Shown: positions 33,986 through 43,337 of the stretch, in pieces
Numbering within the stretch: position 1 is the stretch's first letter
Layout of the letters: every line of letters starts with the position of its first letter
Source of the DNA: a bacterium
GTDB lineage: Bacteria; Planctomycetota; Phycisphaerae; Phycisphaerales; SM1A02
Assembly (NCBI GenBank): GCA_029977865.1
Contig: JAPOKA010000009.1
Coordinates: 1 to 60,437, forward strand
Direction: 5' to 3'
DNA length: 60,437 nt
Made by a program: the position numbers and the translations under genes
The notes under the pieces: generated by a model
What the model saw: only the letters and a program-made list of their open reading frames with translations
What the model was told of the DNA's origin: nothing
The model's database searches: none

Positions 33986-34777
33986 GTGTCGAGCATGCCG
34001 CTGCAACCAGAAGCGTTCTCGGAGCAGGTCGTCAAGATCCTGCGCCGAGATCATCCCGACCGAGCCGTCGAGCTCGTCGGACCGCTGGCGATCTCGCTCG
34101 ACGGCCGGCCGCTCGGGCTCGAGAACCTCCACCGCATGGTGGTGCGTGATCCCGAGCGCGGCGTGGAGATCGTCGAGCACTACTTCGATCGCCTGATCGA
34201 AGGCGACGCCCTGAGCAACACGCCGCTGCCGCTGGCGGTGGCGATGCCGCGGATCATGCCTCGCATCCAGCCCGAGTCGATCTTCGAGTCGATGGAGCGG
34301 GAGCAGGTCGCGCACGTTCCCTTCGTCAACGGCACGGTGGTGGTCTTCGTGCTCGACATGCCGCAGATGACCGTGAGCATCACCACCGAGCAGATGGTGC
34401 GTTGGCAACTGCAGCCGGAGGATCTCGAGCGGATCGCCCGCGAGAACCTCGGTCGCTACAGCCCCCAACTCGAGGTTCAGGTGGTCGAGGCTCCCGAAGG
34501 CGGCAAGGCCGCGATCGTCGCCGAACTCGACGGTTACGACGCGGCGCGATTGCTGCTCTCGCAGCTTCACCCCAAGCTGGCGCCGCGCATGGGCGGCGAC
34601 TTCTACGTGGCCACGCCCGCCCGCGACCGCTTCCTGGCGATCTCCGCCCGGCCCGAGCGGCTGGTCGAAAAGCTGCAGCGCCGCGCCGAGCAGGAGTTCC
34701 GTCGCCTTCCCTATCCCATCACCACCAACCTGTTCCTGGTGACCCGTGATGGCGTGGCGGGAACCGCCGCGGCCTGA
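33986..34777 (+). CDS. DUF1444 (YtpQ-like) protein
   Basis: A 263-residue cytoplasmic protein without signal peptide or membrane helices. The N-terminal half has FSEQVVKILRRDHPDRAVEL and LGLENLHRMV. The middle has VAMPRIMPRIQP followed by VAHVPFVNGTVVVFVLDMPQMTVSITTEQ, and the end YPITTNLFLVTRDGV. These fit the DUF1444 family, whose role is unknown. The start is the GTG chosen by its ribosome site. It is divergent from kdsA-mcsAB and ends 99 bases before the amidotransferase gene on the same strand. Confidence 0.75.
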   Translation: MSSMPLQPEAFSEQVVKILRRDHPDRAVELVGPLAISLDGRPLGLENLHRMVVRDPERGVEIVEHYFDRLIEGDALSNTPLPLAVAMPRIMPRIQPESIFESMEREQVAHVPFVNGTVVVFVLDMPQMTVSITTEQMVRWQLQPEDLERIARENLGRYSPQLEVQVVEAPEGGKAAIVAELDGYDAARLLLSQLHPKLAPRMGGDFYVATPARDRFLAISARPERLVEKLQRRAEQEFRRLPYPITTNLFLVTRDGVAGTAAA

Positions 34778-34876
34778 ACTCCGCGACGAATCCCCGGAGC
34801 GGGAGGTGGCGGGAGCGCGGGTCGATGGGTCCGGTTTCCCCCTTGTGGGGCGGCCGCCGAAGCCCACAATGCCCGC

Positions 34877-35491
34877 GTGCTGCTGGTCCTCGACAACTAC
34901 GACTCCTTTACCTTCAACCTCGTGCAGGCGGTGGAGACGATCGCCCCCGAACTCGAGGTGCGGGTGGTGCGCAACGATCGCATCAGCGTGGTCGAGGCCG
35001 AGGCGCTCGCGCCGCAGGCGCTGCTGATCTCGCCGGGACCCTGCGGCCCCCGCGAGGCAGGCGTCTCGATCGAGTTGGTGCGGCGCTTCGCGGGACGGAT
35101 CCCGGTGCTTGGCGTGTGCCTGGGGCATCAGGCGATCGCGGAAGCGTTCTCGATGCAGGTGGTGCGGGCGCCGCGCCCGATCCACGGTCGGCCGTGGGAG
35201 ATCCATCACGACGGGCAGGGGTATCTCGCGGGGCTGCCGAGTCCGCTTCCGGCGGCGCGGTACCACTCGCTGCTCGTCGAGCGTTCCTCGGTGCGGCCGC
35301 CGTTTCGCGTGACCGCCTGGACCGAGGATGGTCTCGTCATGGGCATCCGTCGCGAGGGATCGCCCGGCGAAGCGCCGCTCGAAGGCGTGCAGTTCCACCC
35401 CGAGAGCTACCTCACCCCCGACGGGCCGCGGCTGCTGGCGAACTTCCTCGGCGGCCCGCTCTCGACCCTGCTCGCGACGGTCAGTCGTTGA
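34877..35491 (+). CDS. Glutamine amidotransferase, TrpG/PabA type
   Basis: A class I amidotransferase subunit (204 aa) that supplies ammonia to anthranilate or aminodeoxychorismate synthase. VLDNYDSFTFNLVQ, ISPGPCGPREAG, the nucleophile C81 in GVCLGHQAIAEAF, and the His-Glu pair in VQFHPES are all present. It starts at GTG. No TrpE or PabB gene is in the window, so it is an orphan and may serve both folate and tryptophan synthesis. Its end overlaps the convergent downstream gene by 11 bases. Confidence 0.88.
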   Translation: MLLVLDNYDSFTFNLVQAVETIAPELEVRVVRNDRISVVEAEALAPQALLISPGPCGPREAGVSIELVRRFAGRIPVLGVCLGHQAIAEAFSMQVVRAPRPIHGRPWEIHHDGQGYLAGLPSPLPAARYHSLLVERSSVRPPFRVTAWTEDGLVMGIRREGSPGEAPLEGVQFHPESYLTPDGPRLLANFLGGPLSTLLATVSR

Positions 35492-36563
35492 CGGCGTGGT
35501 GCCGCTCGAGAGTCGCGGCGAAGGTCAGCGGTGAGGCCTTGAAGACGCGACGAAATGCAGCTTCGGCCGCTTCGCCGCCGCGCACCGCCTGAAGGAAGCG
35601 ATCGAGCCCCTGCGGATCCCCCTCGGCGAGCCGCTGCACCGCCAGGAACGCCACCCCCTGCGCCGGCCCGGTGAGATCGATCCACGCCGGATCGTCGGCG
35701 GGCAGCGACAACGCGGTCCGGGCGCTGCCGCCGTTGCGAAGATAGGCAAGCCCGCTTTGTCGAAGCACCGGCTCGAGGGCGTCGGGCTCGACATGCATCG
35801 CCATCAGTTGCGAGGCGAGACCCTCGCGAAACCACGCCGGCAGCGAGCCGGGTCCGGTGAGCGGGTAGCGGGCGTCGACGAGGGCCATCGCGATGGCTCG
35901 ACCGGTGGCGCTGCGGAAGGTGGCCTCGTCGGGATCGCGCCATGCGTCGATGAACGGCACCGCGACACCGCCGACCTCGATCGACTGGGTCGTCGCGAGT
36001 CGAGAGGGCAACGGGGCCTGGTTGAAGAGCGTCGCTTCGGTGAGCTCGAACTCGTTCCGGCTCGCGTTGAGCACCACCACCAGCGTCTCGACGCCGGGAC
36101 GTCGGCTCGGTCCCGGAGGATCGAGAGTGCGGCGATAGACCGAGGCCAGCGACGCAAGCCGGACCGCCACGTTTGCGGCAAGTCGACGGCCGGACTCGTC
36201 GCGGGTGTTCGGGTCGTAGAGAAGGAGTCCCTGCACCGCGACCGGACGATCCCGGCGGCCGAGGCGGCCGAGCGACTCGGACACGACCGACTCGATCTCG
36301 GGAGCGAGGGGCTGCGGGGCCACCTCTGGCGCGGTGGGCTCGGCGGTCGAATCGCCTTGGGAATCGTCGGCGGAGGGATTGGCAACCGCCGGCCGCGGCC
36401 GCGACTCGGGCAGATCGCGGTAGAGGGGAGCGGGAGGCTGCGCTGGAGGTTGGGTCGCCGCCGGATCGGCGGGAGGATCTGCTCCCGACGCGGCACCGCA
36501 AACGGCGGCGATGGCGAGGGCGATTGCCGGATTGGCAGGTCGCAGGCGGCGCATTCGGCACAA
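35481..36563 (-). CDS. Secreted gluzincin-like protein lacking the zinc motif
   Basis: A 360-residue exported protein: signal peptide at about 9-27 (NPAIALAIAAVCGAASGA), then a Pro/Ala-rich linker to about 75. The folded part recalls peptidase-MA/DUF1570-like proteins, with LPAWFREGLASQLMA at the place of the usual W-x-x-E-G-x-A motif. However, the segment where HExxH should stand reads GRAIAMALVDARYP, so the zinc ligands are gone and activity is unlikely. Function unknown. It is divergent from clpC and convergent with the amidotransferase gene. Confidence 0.6.
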   Translation of the reverse strand: MCRMRRLRPANPAIALAIAAVCGAASGADPPADPAATQPPAQPPAPLYRDLPESRPRPAVANPSADDSQGDSTAEPTAPEVAPQPLAPEIESVVSESLGRLGRRDRPVAVQGLLLYDPNTRDESGRRLAANVAVRLASLASVYRRTLDPPGPSRRPGVETLVVVLNASRNEFELTEATLFNQAPLPSRLATTQSIEVGGVAVPFIDAWRDPDEATFRSATGRAIAMALVDARYPLTGPGSLPAWFREGLASQLMAMHVEPDALEPVLRQSGLAYLRNGGSARTALSLPADDPAWIDLTGPAQGVAFLAVQRLAEGDPQGLDRFLQAVRGGEAAEAAFRRVFKASPLTFAATLERHHAVND

Positions 36564-36626
36564 AGCGTAGCCCGGAGGCCCTTCACGAGCCGGAATGGAG
36601 CAGGTTCCCCGACCACCTCGCCGCTC

Positions 36627-36664
36627 CGACTGGTACGAAGGTTGCGGTTTGCCGATACCAGTCG
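36627..36664. promoter_or_regulatory. Inverted repeat upstream of clpC
   Basis: CGACTGGTA (36627-36635) and TACCAGTCG (36656-36664) are exact 9-bp complements with a 20-base spacer, ending 94 bases before the clpC ATG. The site is in the divergent space shared with the gluzincin-like gene. It resembles neither CIRCE nor the CtsR direct repeat. It may be an operator or a leader hairpin; the role is inferred. Confidence 0.4.
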
Positions 36665-36758
36665 TCGGCAGGGGACGCCCGCGTCCGCGCGGCCCGGAGG
36701 AACCGGACCCCTACCATCGACCGAATCCGCCTACGGGCGGCACGCAGGAGGCTATGGC

Positions 36759-39332
36759 ATGTTCGAGCGACTGACCGATCGGGCCCGCAAGGTGATGGCC
36801 CTCGCCAATCAAGAGGCGCAGCGGTTCAATCACGAGTACATCGGGACCGAGCACATCCTGCTCGGGCTCGTCAAGGAGGGCAGCGGGGTCGGAGCCAACG
36901 TGCTCAAGAACCTCGGCATCGACCTCCGCAAGGTGCGGCTCGAGGTGGAGAAGCTCGTCAAGAGCGGCCCCGAGATGGTGACCATGGGCAAGCTCCCGCA
37001 GACCCCGCGGGCGAAGAAGGTCATCGAGTACGCCATTGAGGAGGCCCGCAACCTCAACCACAACTACGTGGGCACCGAGCACCTGCTGCTCGGCCTGCTT
37101 CGCGAGCACGACGGCGTGGCGGCCCAGGTGCTGCTGAACCTCGGGCTCAAGCTCGAGGAGGTTCGCGAAGAGGTCCTGAACCTCCTCGGCGCGGGCGTCG
37201 AGGGCGAGGAGCAGGGTGGCCAGCCCGGCGAGCCCGCCGAGGCGGCCGAGGCCGGCCCGACCACCCGTCGCGGCAAGAGCAAGACCCCGGCCCTCGACAG
37301 CTTCGGTCGCGATCTGACCGAACTCGCCCGCAACGGCGAGCTCGACCCGGTGATCGGCCGGGCCTCGGAGATCGAGCGACTCATCCAGGTCCTCTGCCGC
37401 CGCACCAAGAACAATCCCGTCCTCCTCGGCGAGGCCGGTGTCGGCAAGACCGCGATCGTCGAGGGTCTCGCCCAGTCGATCATCTCGCAGGACGTTCCCG
37501 ACCTGCTCTTCGACAAGCGCCTGGTGGTGCTCGATCTCGCGGCGATGGTCGCGGGCACCAAGTACCGCGGGCAGTTCGAGGAGCGGATCAAGGCGGTGAT
37601 GAACGAGGTGCGCCGCGCCAAGAACGTGCTGCTCTTCATCGACGAGCTGCACACCCTCGTGGGTGCCGGCGGCGCCGAGGGCGCCATCGACGCCTCGAAC
37701 GTGCTGAAGCCTGCGCTGGCCCGCGGGGAGATCCAGTGCATCGGCGCGACCACCTTCGACGAGTACCGCAAGTACATCGAGAAGGACGCGGCGCTCGAGC
37801 GACGGTTCCAGTCGATCCCGGTCGAGCCGCCTTCGCCCGAGCAGACCGTGGAGATCCTCAAGGGCCTCCGCGAGAAGTACCAGCAGCACCACCGCGTGCG
37901 CTACACCGACGAGGCGATCCGCTCCGCGGTCGAGCTGTCGGGCCGCTACATCCCCGGCCGCGTGCAGCCGGACAAGTCGATCGACGTGCTCGACGAGGCC
38001 GGCGCCCGGCTGCGTCTCAAGAGCATGACCAAGCCGCCGGATCTCGCCGAGATCGAGGAGAAGATCGAGCGGCTCTCGATCGCCAAGGACGAAGCGGTGA
38101 AGGCCGCCGACTACGAGCGTGCCGCCGACCTGCGCGACCAGGCCGAGAAGCTGCGCAAGCAGAAGGAGAAGGTGCAGCAGGATTGGCGCGACCGCATGAA
38201 CCAGATCGACGCCATCGTCGACGAGGAGGTCATCGCCGAGGTCGTCAGCAAGATGACCGGCGTGCCGCTCACCCGCCTCGAGAAGGAGGAGAGCCAGCGG
38301 CTGCTCGCCCTCGAGGGTGAACTGCACAAGACCGTGGTCAGCCAGGACGAGGCGGTCAAGGCGGTGGCGCGAGCCATCCGCAAGGCCCGCTCCGGACTCA
38401 AGGACCCCAAGCGCCCGATGGGCTCGTTCATCTTCGTCGGGCCTTCGGGCGTCGGAAAGACGCTGCTCGCCAAGGCCCTCGCGGAGTTCATGTTCGGTGA
38501 TCAGGACGCCCTGATCTACCTCGACATGAGCGAGTACATGGAGAAGCACAACGTGAGCCGCCTCATCGGCGCGCCTCCCGGATACGTCGGATACGAGGAG
38601 GGCGGTCAGCTCACCGAGCGCATTCGCCGCCGTCCGTACTCGGTGGTGCTGCTCGACGAGGTCGAGAAGGCCCACCCCGACGTCTTCAACATGCTGCTGC
38701 AGATCATGGAGGAGGGTCGACTCACCGATTCGTTCGGTCGCCACGTCGACTTCAAGAACGTGATCCTCATCATGACCAGCAACATCGGCGCCGACCTCAT
38801 CAAGGGCGGCGCGGGCTTCGGCTTCGGCAAGCGTGCCGCGGTGCAGGACTACGACAAGATGCGCACGGCGCTGATGCACGAGGCGGAGAAGTTCTTCCGC
38901 CCCGAGTTCATCAACCGTCTCGACGAGATCATCGTCTTCCGTCCGCTGGTCAAGGACGATCTCAACCACATCATCGAGATGGAGCTCTCGAAGGTCCGCA
39001 AGCGGCTCGAGGAGAAGGGCATGCGGCTCGAACTCGATCAGGCCGCCAAGGACTTCCTGATCGACAAGGGCTACAACCCCGACTTCGGCGCTCGCCCGCT
39101 CCGCCGCGCACTGGGCACCTACATCGAGGATCCGCTTGCGGAGAACCTCCTGAGCGGTTCCTTCGGTGCCGGCCAGACCATCGCGGTCACCCGGCAGGCC
39201 GAGGAGGAGCACCTTCGCTTCGATGCTCGCGAGACGCCCGCCGCGGAGTCGGGCGGCGAAGATGGCGACGGCGGCGACGGAGGCGGCGACAGCCCGACCC
39301 CCGCGCCGAAGCCGACCGCCAAGGCGAGCTGA
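36759..39332 (+). CDS. clpC: ATP-dependent Clp protease ATP-binding subunit ClpC
   Basis: AAA+ unfoldase (857 aa) that feeds proteins to ClpP. Two Clp_N repeats (about 8-60 and 83-135, each with Y-x-G-T-E-H-x-L-L-G-L) hold the phospho-arginine-binding pockets in ClpC. AAA-1 has [13 protein letters not shown] and [12 protein letters not shown]. The UVR/M-domain at about 425-465 ([17 protein letters not shown]) marks ClpC rather than ClpA or ClpB, and AAA-2 has [14 protein letters not shown] and [13 protein letters not shown]. The C-terminal tail is Gly/Asp/Pro-rich. CAGGAGG lies 7 bases before the ATG at 36759. McsA and McsB are encoded about 4 kb away on the other strand, and a terminator follows. 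Confidence 0.96.
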   Translation: MFERLTDRARKVMALANQEAQRFNHEYIGTEHILLGLVKEGSGVGANVLKNLGIDLRKVRLEVEKLVKSGPEMVTMGKLPQTPRAKKVIEYAIEEARNLNHNYVGTEHLLLGLLREHDGVAAQVLLNLGLKLEEVREEVLNLLGAGVEGEEQGGQPGEPAEAAEAGPTTRRGKSKTPALDSFGRDLTELARNGELDPVIGRASEIERLIQVLCRRTKNNPVLLGEAGVGKTAIVEGLAQSIISQDVPDLLFDKRLVVLDLAAMVAGTKYRGQFEERIKAVMNEVRRAKNVLLFIDELHTLVGAGGAEGAIDASNVLKPALARGEIQCIGATTFDEYRKYIEKDAALERRFQSIPVEPPSPEQTVEILKGLREKYQQHHRVRYTDEAIRSAVELSGRYIPGRVQPDKSIDVLDEAGARLRLKSMTKPPDLAEIEEKIERLSIAKDEAVKAADYERAADLRDQAEKLRKQKEKVQQDWRDRMNQIDAIVDEEVIAEVVSKMTGVPLTRLEKEESQRLLALEGELHKTVVSQDEAVKAVARAIRKARSGLKDPKRPMGSFIFVGPSGVGKTLLAKALAEFMFGDQDALIYLDMSEYMEKHNVSRLIGAPPGYVGYEEGGQLTERIRRRPYSVVLLDEVEKAHPDVFNMLLQIMEEGRLTDSFGRHVDFKNVILIMTSNIGADLIKGGAGFGFGKRAAVQDYDKMRTALMHEAEKFFRPEFINRLDEIIVFRPLVKDDLNHIIEMELSKVRKRLEEKGMRLELDQAAKDFLIDKGYNPDFGARPLRRALGTYIEDPLAENLLSGSFGAGQTIAVTRQAEEEHLRFDARETPAAESGGEDGDGGDGGGDSPTPAPKPTAKAS

Positions 39333-39381
39333 TCGGCGAGGCTCGCCGCCACCAGCCCGGCGGAATGTTCGAAGAACCCCT

Positions 39382-39410
39382 CAACGGGCGCCCCTCGCGG
39401 GCGCCCGTTG
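39382..39410 (+). terminator. Strong hairpin terminator after clpC
   Basis: A perfect 12-bp stem, CAACGGGCGCCC / GGGCGCCCGTTG, with a 5-base loop begins 49 bases after the clpC stop. The following tail is only modestly T-rich (TTGCGTT), as is usual in such GC-rich genomes. The rest of the 280-base gap to the next gene shows nothing else. Confidence 0.75.
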
Positions 39411-39612
39411 TTGCGTTGGGGGCGAGACTGCCCGGTCGTCGAGGGGGTGGGCGCTTGGCCTGCACCGACAGGTCGAGTTCGATGACCGCGCCGTCGGGCC
39501 GGGGCGCGGTAGCCGGCGGACAAGCGGCGCTCCGCTCGCTTCGTCCGCCGTCGCAGCGCGGGCGCGCGTTGGTGAACTCATCGAACCATGCGCTTCGTCA
39601 AGACCGCGCCGC

Positions 39613-40275
39613 CTAACGAATCGTCAGCAGCTTCATGCCCGGTGGGTCGTGGAGGATCAGGACCTCGTTGAACTTGAACTGGTCGCCGACCCGCGGGGTG
39701 AAGCGGGCCCGCAGCACGCCGTCACCCATGTTGTCGAGGATGACGTCGCCGCCGAGGAACCCGAAGCCCATGCGGTTCAGAGTGGCCATGAGCTCGTTGC
39801 GATGCTTCGAGCACCATCCCGCGAAGTCTGCGGCGGTGCCGCCCCGCGCCGCGTACTCGGCGCGGGTGGGCTCTGCGAGCAGCGATTCCCACAGCACGTC
39901 GTAGCGCTCGAAGCGAAGGCAGTTCATGGTGTTGGCAAGCACATGCTCTGGGGTGATGCAGCGGATCTCGACGGTGCCGTCGTCGGACTCCTGCCAGATC
40001 TCGATCGCCTCGCTGCCCTCCCCGGGCACCTCGCCGCGCTCCGCGGCCTCCCGCTGTTCGCGCCACTGCGGCAGCGGCGTCGAGACGAAGCGGATGATGC
40101 GGCCGTCGTCGGTGACGATCTCGTCGGGCAGCTCGGTGTCGGAGGCCATCTGGTGGAACTCCGGCCGGTAGCGGTACTCGATCACGTAGGACTGGCACCC
40201 CGCGAGGGTGGCGCCGGAGCAAAGCACGATCGACCGCGCGAGACCGATCGCAGGCCTCGTCCCTCGCCCGCTCAC
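39613..40275 (-). CDS. Putative lipoprotein of unknown function
   Basis: A 220-residue exported protein that I do not recognise. It begins at a GTG overlapping the nadB stop by 4 bases (GTGA). The signal reads RSIVLCSGATLAGCQSY, with lipobox LAGC at about 22-25. The mature part is rich in charged residues and contains a central ITPEHVLANTMNCLRFERYDVLWESLLAEPT. The end (FTPRVGDQFKFNEVLILHDPPGMKLLTIR) looks like beta strands. It is the last gene of the propeller-nadB-lipoprotein series. Confidence 0.65.
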   Translation of the reverse strand: MSGRGTRPAIGLARSIVLCSGATLAGCQSYVIEYRYRPEFHQMASDTELPDEIVTDDGRIIRFVSTPLPQWREQREAAERGEVPGEGSEAIEIWQESDDGTVEIRCITPEHVLANTMNCLRFERYDVLWESLLAEPTRAEYAARGGTAADFAGWCSKHRNELMATLNRMGFGFLGGDVILDNMGDGVLRARFTPRVGDQFKFNEVLILHDPPGMKLLTIR

Positions 40276-41930
40276 GCCGACTCCTCGGCGGCGACGCTTC
40301 CGAAGGTCGCAGGCGCCTCTCGATCGCGCTGCCAGCTCGCGCGGCAGGCGAACTCGGCGCGGCGCTCGGGGAAGTCCTCGCGAGCATGGGTGCCGCGGGT
40401 CTCGCAGCGCCATCGCGCTGCGCGGGCGACGAGCGTGGCCGCCGCGATCTGGTTCTGGGTCTCCCAGCCCTCGGGATCGTCGAAGATCTTGTCGAGGGAG
40501 TAGCGGCTCCAGAAGTCGAGCATGTCGAGCAGATCCTCGAGACGATTCCCGGCGCGAAGCACGCCAGCGTTGTGCCACATGGCGCTGCGGAGACTGCTTC
40601 GCACATCGGCGAGGTCGAGTTCCGCCCGCGGGCTCGTCGCGACCTCGGCGATGATCCGCTCCGGCGTCACCTCGGGCTGCGCGGCGGCGGCATGACCGGC
40701 CCGTGCTCCGAAGACGAGCCCTTCGAGCAGGCTGTTGCTCGCGAGCCGGTTCGCGCCGTGCACGCCGCTCGCTGCCGCCTCGCCGCAGGCGAAGAGTCCC
40801 GGAAGGTCGCAGCGGCCGTCGAGATCGGTCCTGGCGCCGCCGACGGAGTAGTGCGCCGCCGGCTGCACCGGCACGCGATCGATCGCGGGATCGAGTCCGA
40901 AGGAGCGCACCAGGCGGTCGAGGCCGGGGAAGCGGGCCGCGAACCGAGCCGCGCCGATCGGGCGGAGGTCGAGCCAGACGTTGCTGTCGGCGGTGCGGCG
41001 AAGCGTCTGCGCGATGGTGCGGCTGACCACATCGCGCGGCGCGAGTTCGCCCATGGGATGGGCGTCCTGCATGAAGCGACGGCCCTCGCGGTCGACGAGC
41101 CAGGCGCCCTCGCCTCGCACCGCCTCGCTGATGAGCGCGCGAGTGGCACCGGCGACGTAGAGCACGGTGGGGTGGAACTGCACGAACTCGAGGTCGGCGA
41201 CCGACGCGCCGGCACGCCACGCCATCGCCACGCCATCGCCGGTGGCGACGCGAGGATTGGTGGTCTCGCGGAAGACCTGGCCGAGTCCGCCGCTCGCGAG
41301 GATCGTCGCCTTCGCCCAGATCAGCTGCAGTCCGAACCTCGGGTGGTGGGTGATCGCGCCCAGAACGCGACCGTCCCCGCGTTGGGAGGAGAGCAGGTCG
41401 AGGGCGAAGCACTGCTCGAAGACGCGGATCGCGGGCGAGCGCTTCGCCTGTGCCGAAAGGGTGCGGGTGAGTTCGCGACCGGTCGCGTCGCCGTCGGTGT
41501 GGAGAATGCGACGACGTCGATGACCGCCTTCGCGACCGAGTTCGACTTCGCCGGCGGCATCCGCGTCGAGGCGCATGCCCCACTCGATCAGCCGTTCGAT
41601 CTCCGGCGCCGCCTCGGCGGTGAGCAGGCGCACCGCGTCGGTGTCGTTGAGCCCGCTTCCGGCTTGGACGGTGTCGTCGGCGTGGGCTTCGGGGGTGTCG
41701 TCGGGATCGACCGCCGCGGCGATGCCGCCCTGCGCCCAGGCCGTGCTCGAGACCTCGAGAGGCGCCTTCGCGAGCAGGATCACATCGCCGTGCTCGCTCG
41801 CCGCCAGCGCCGCCCGCAGCCCCGCCACTCCGCCCCCCACGACGAGGACGTCGGTGAAGATCTGCGGCAGCAGCGGCGAGCGGAAGGGGATGAGGTAGCG
41901 GCGGTCGACGAGCGGATCGCTCACGCGCAC
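40272..41930 (-). CDS. nadB: L-aspartate oxidase
   Basis: FAD enzyme (552 aa) oxidising aspartate to iminoaspartate, the first step of de novo NAD synthesis. The FAD motif VVGGGVAGLRAALAA is at about 29-43; SSTAWAQGGIAAAVDPDD, RRRRILHTDGDATGRELTRTL and SVGGARTDLDGRCDLPGLFACGE follow in order. The C-terminal helical domain is complete. NadA and NadC are not in the window. It starts at GTG (41930; another GTG lies two codons later), 4 bases after the stop of the propeller gene, and overlaps the lipoprotein gene by 4 bases. Confidence 0.95.
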   Translation of the reverse strand: MRVSDPLVDRRYLIPFRSPLLPQIFTDVLVVGGGVAGLRAALAASEHGDVILLAKAPLEVSSTAWAQGGIAAAVDPDDTPEAHADDTVQAGSGLNDTDAVRLLTAEAAPEIERLIEWGMRLDADAAGEVELGREGGHRRRRILHTDGDATGRELTRTLSAQAKRSPAIRVFEQCFALDLLSSQRGDGRVLGAITHHPRFGLQLIWAKATILASGGLGQVFRETTNPRVATGDGVAMAWRAGASVADLEFVQFHPTVLYVAGATRALISEAVRGEGAWLVDREGRRFMQDAHPMGELAPRDVVSRTIAQTLRRTADSNVWLDLRPIGAARFAARFPGLDRLVRSFGLDPAIDRVPVQPAAHYSVGGARTDLDGRCDLPGLFACGEAAASGVHGANRLASNSLLEGLVFGARAGHAAAAQPEVTPERIIAEVATSPRAELDLADVRSSLRSAMWHNAGVLRAGNRLEDLLDMLDFWSRYSLDKIFDDPEGWETQNQIAAATLVARAARWRCETRGTHAREDFPERRAEFACRASWQRDREAPATFGSVAAEESA

Positions 41931-41934
41931 ATTC

Positions 41935-43143
41935 TCAGCGGTCGCGCGCGGCCGCGCCCTCGCGGCTGCCCACGCGATCGGAACGCATCTCGGGCATCCG
42001 TGCCGAAGGGGCTTCGAGATCCATCACGAAGTCGCCCACGAAGATCTGGCTCGAGCGGTCGTCGCCGCGCTGGCCGGTCCAGAGCAGGAAGCGACCGTCG
42101 GGCGAGAAGACCGGCAGCACATCGGCGCCCTCGGCAAAGCTCACCCGTCGCTCCGCGGTGCCGTAGCGCTGCTGCGGCGGCGTGGCGTCGGCGAGGTCGG
42201 CGGCGTCGATCAGGAACATCTCGTAGTTGCGATGCCCCGCGGCGCTCGAGGCGTAGACGAGGTGCTTGCCCGCGGGATGCCAGTAGGGGGCCCAGTTCAC
42301 ATCGTCGTTGTCGGTGACCTGATGCTCGGTCGCGACGCCGATCACGCGGCCGTTCGCGTCGCGCTTCAGTTCCGCCACGAAGATCTGCAGGAGGTTGTTG
42401 CCGTGGCGGTCGGAGCGGTAGCAGATCCGCTCGCCATCCGGCGAGAAGAAGGGGCCGCCGTCGTAGCCCGGCGCCGAGACGATGGTGGTCTCGCGACCGG
42501 TGGCGAGATCCTTGACCACCAGATCGCCCTGCCCGCTCGCGAGCGAGCAGAAGAGCAGTTCCTTGCCGTCGGCCGACCACGAGCCTTCCGCGACGTAGGC
42601 CGAGCCGTCGCCAGCAAGGGTCTTGAGGGTCTTCGCGGTGCCGTCGGCGGTGCGGAGATCAGCTTCGACGATGCGCATGCCCGGCGGGAACATCCAGCGA
42701 TAGCGGCCGCTGCCGCGCTGGTAGCCCGGCGGCGCCGACTCGGTCGGCGGCACCAGTGTCGAGCCGAAGAGGATGCGGTTGGGATCGATCGGATGGAACC
42801 AGCCGCAGGTGTTGGCGGAGCCCGGCGGGCTGAGGCGGCGAATGTTGTCGAGCCCGGTGATGCGGCCCTCTCCGTCTCGCGCGAGATCGGCGACGAACAT
42901 CGCGTAGAAGTCTGCGGCGGTCTCGCCTTCGGCGGGCACTTCGATCGCCTGGAAGACGAGCTTCGTCATGTCCGGCGAAAAGTAGGCCTCGCCGGCCTTG
43001 GTGAAGCGATCGGGGAAGGTCAGCTGGCGAATGTTCTCGAGATTCGCGGTCTCGGCGGCGGTGTCGAGCGGCGGTTCGCTCGCGCCGGGCCCCGGTGACT
43101 GCAAGGCAATCGAAGCGATGAGGACGAGCAGGCTGGTGTGCAT
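41935..43143 (-). CDS. Secreted TolB-like PD40 beta-propeller protein
   Basis: A 402-residue exported protein with a signal peptide (about 1-23). It carries repeated PD40/WD40-like blades: EAYFSPDMTKLVFQA, EGSWSADGKELLFCS, GPFFSPDGERICYRSDRHG, APYWHPAGKHLVYAS and LPVFSPDGRFLLWTG. Such six-bladed propellers occur in TolB and in peptidase S9 N-termini, but no peptidase domain is attached. The role is unknown, perhaps a periplasmic scaffold. It is the first gene of the unit with nadB, from which it is separated by 4 bases. Confidence 0.8.
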   Translation of the reverse strand: MHTSLLVLIASIALQSPGPGASEPPLDTAAETANLENIRQLTFPDRFTKAGEAYFSPDMTKLVFQAIEVPAEGETAADFYAMFVADLARDGEGRITGLDNIRRLSPPGSANTCGWFHPIDPNRILFGSTLVPPTESAPPGYQRGSGRYRWMFPPGMRIVEADLRTADGTAKTLKTLAGDGSAYVAEGSWSADGKELLFCSLASGQGDLVVKDLATGRETTIVSAPGYDGGPFFSPDGERICYRSDRHGNNLLQIFVAELKRDANGRVIGVATEHQVTDNDDVNWAPYWHPAGKHLVYASSAAGHRNYEMFLIDAADLADATPPQQRYGTAERRVSFAEGADVLPVFSPDGRFLLWTGQRGDDRSSQIFVGDFVMDLEAPSARMPEMRSDRVGSREGAAARDR

Positions 43144-43337
43144 GGCTGGGTCGAAGAAGAGGTCGAGATCGGGCGGGGATCTTGGGTTCGCGAGCCGCCG
43201 CCGGCCGGACGCATCCGATGGCGAAGGTGAACCGCGTAGTCTACGAGCGACCCCGAGGTCGCAGGTCGCGGAATCCGCCCAGAACCGGCCCCGCCCCGAC
43301 CACGACCACGTGAATCCGGGGCCGTTTCTCCTCGCTC

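Noticed and set aside
36564-36758. CIRCE or CtsR operator before clpC
   Set aside because: Neither the TTAGCACTC-N9-GAGTGCTAA pattern nor GGTCAAA direct repeats are present.
36711-39212. An 833-codon open frame on the minus strand across clpC
   Set aside because: It is antisense to an unmistakable clpC, is low-complexity Leu/Asp/Glu/Val/His-rich, and has no domain. Long antisense frames are expected at this GC content.
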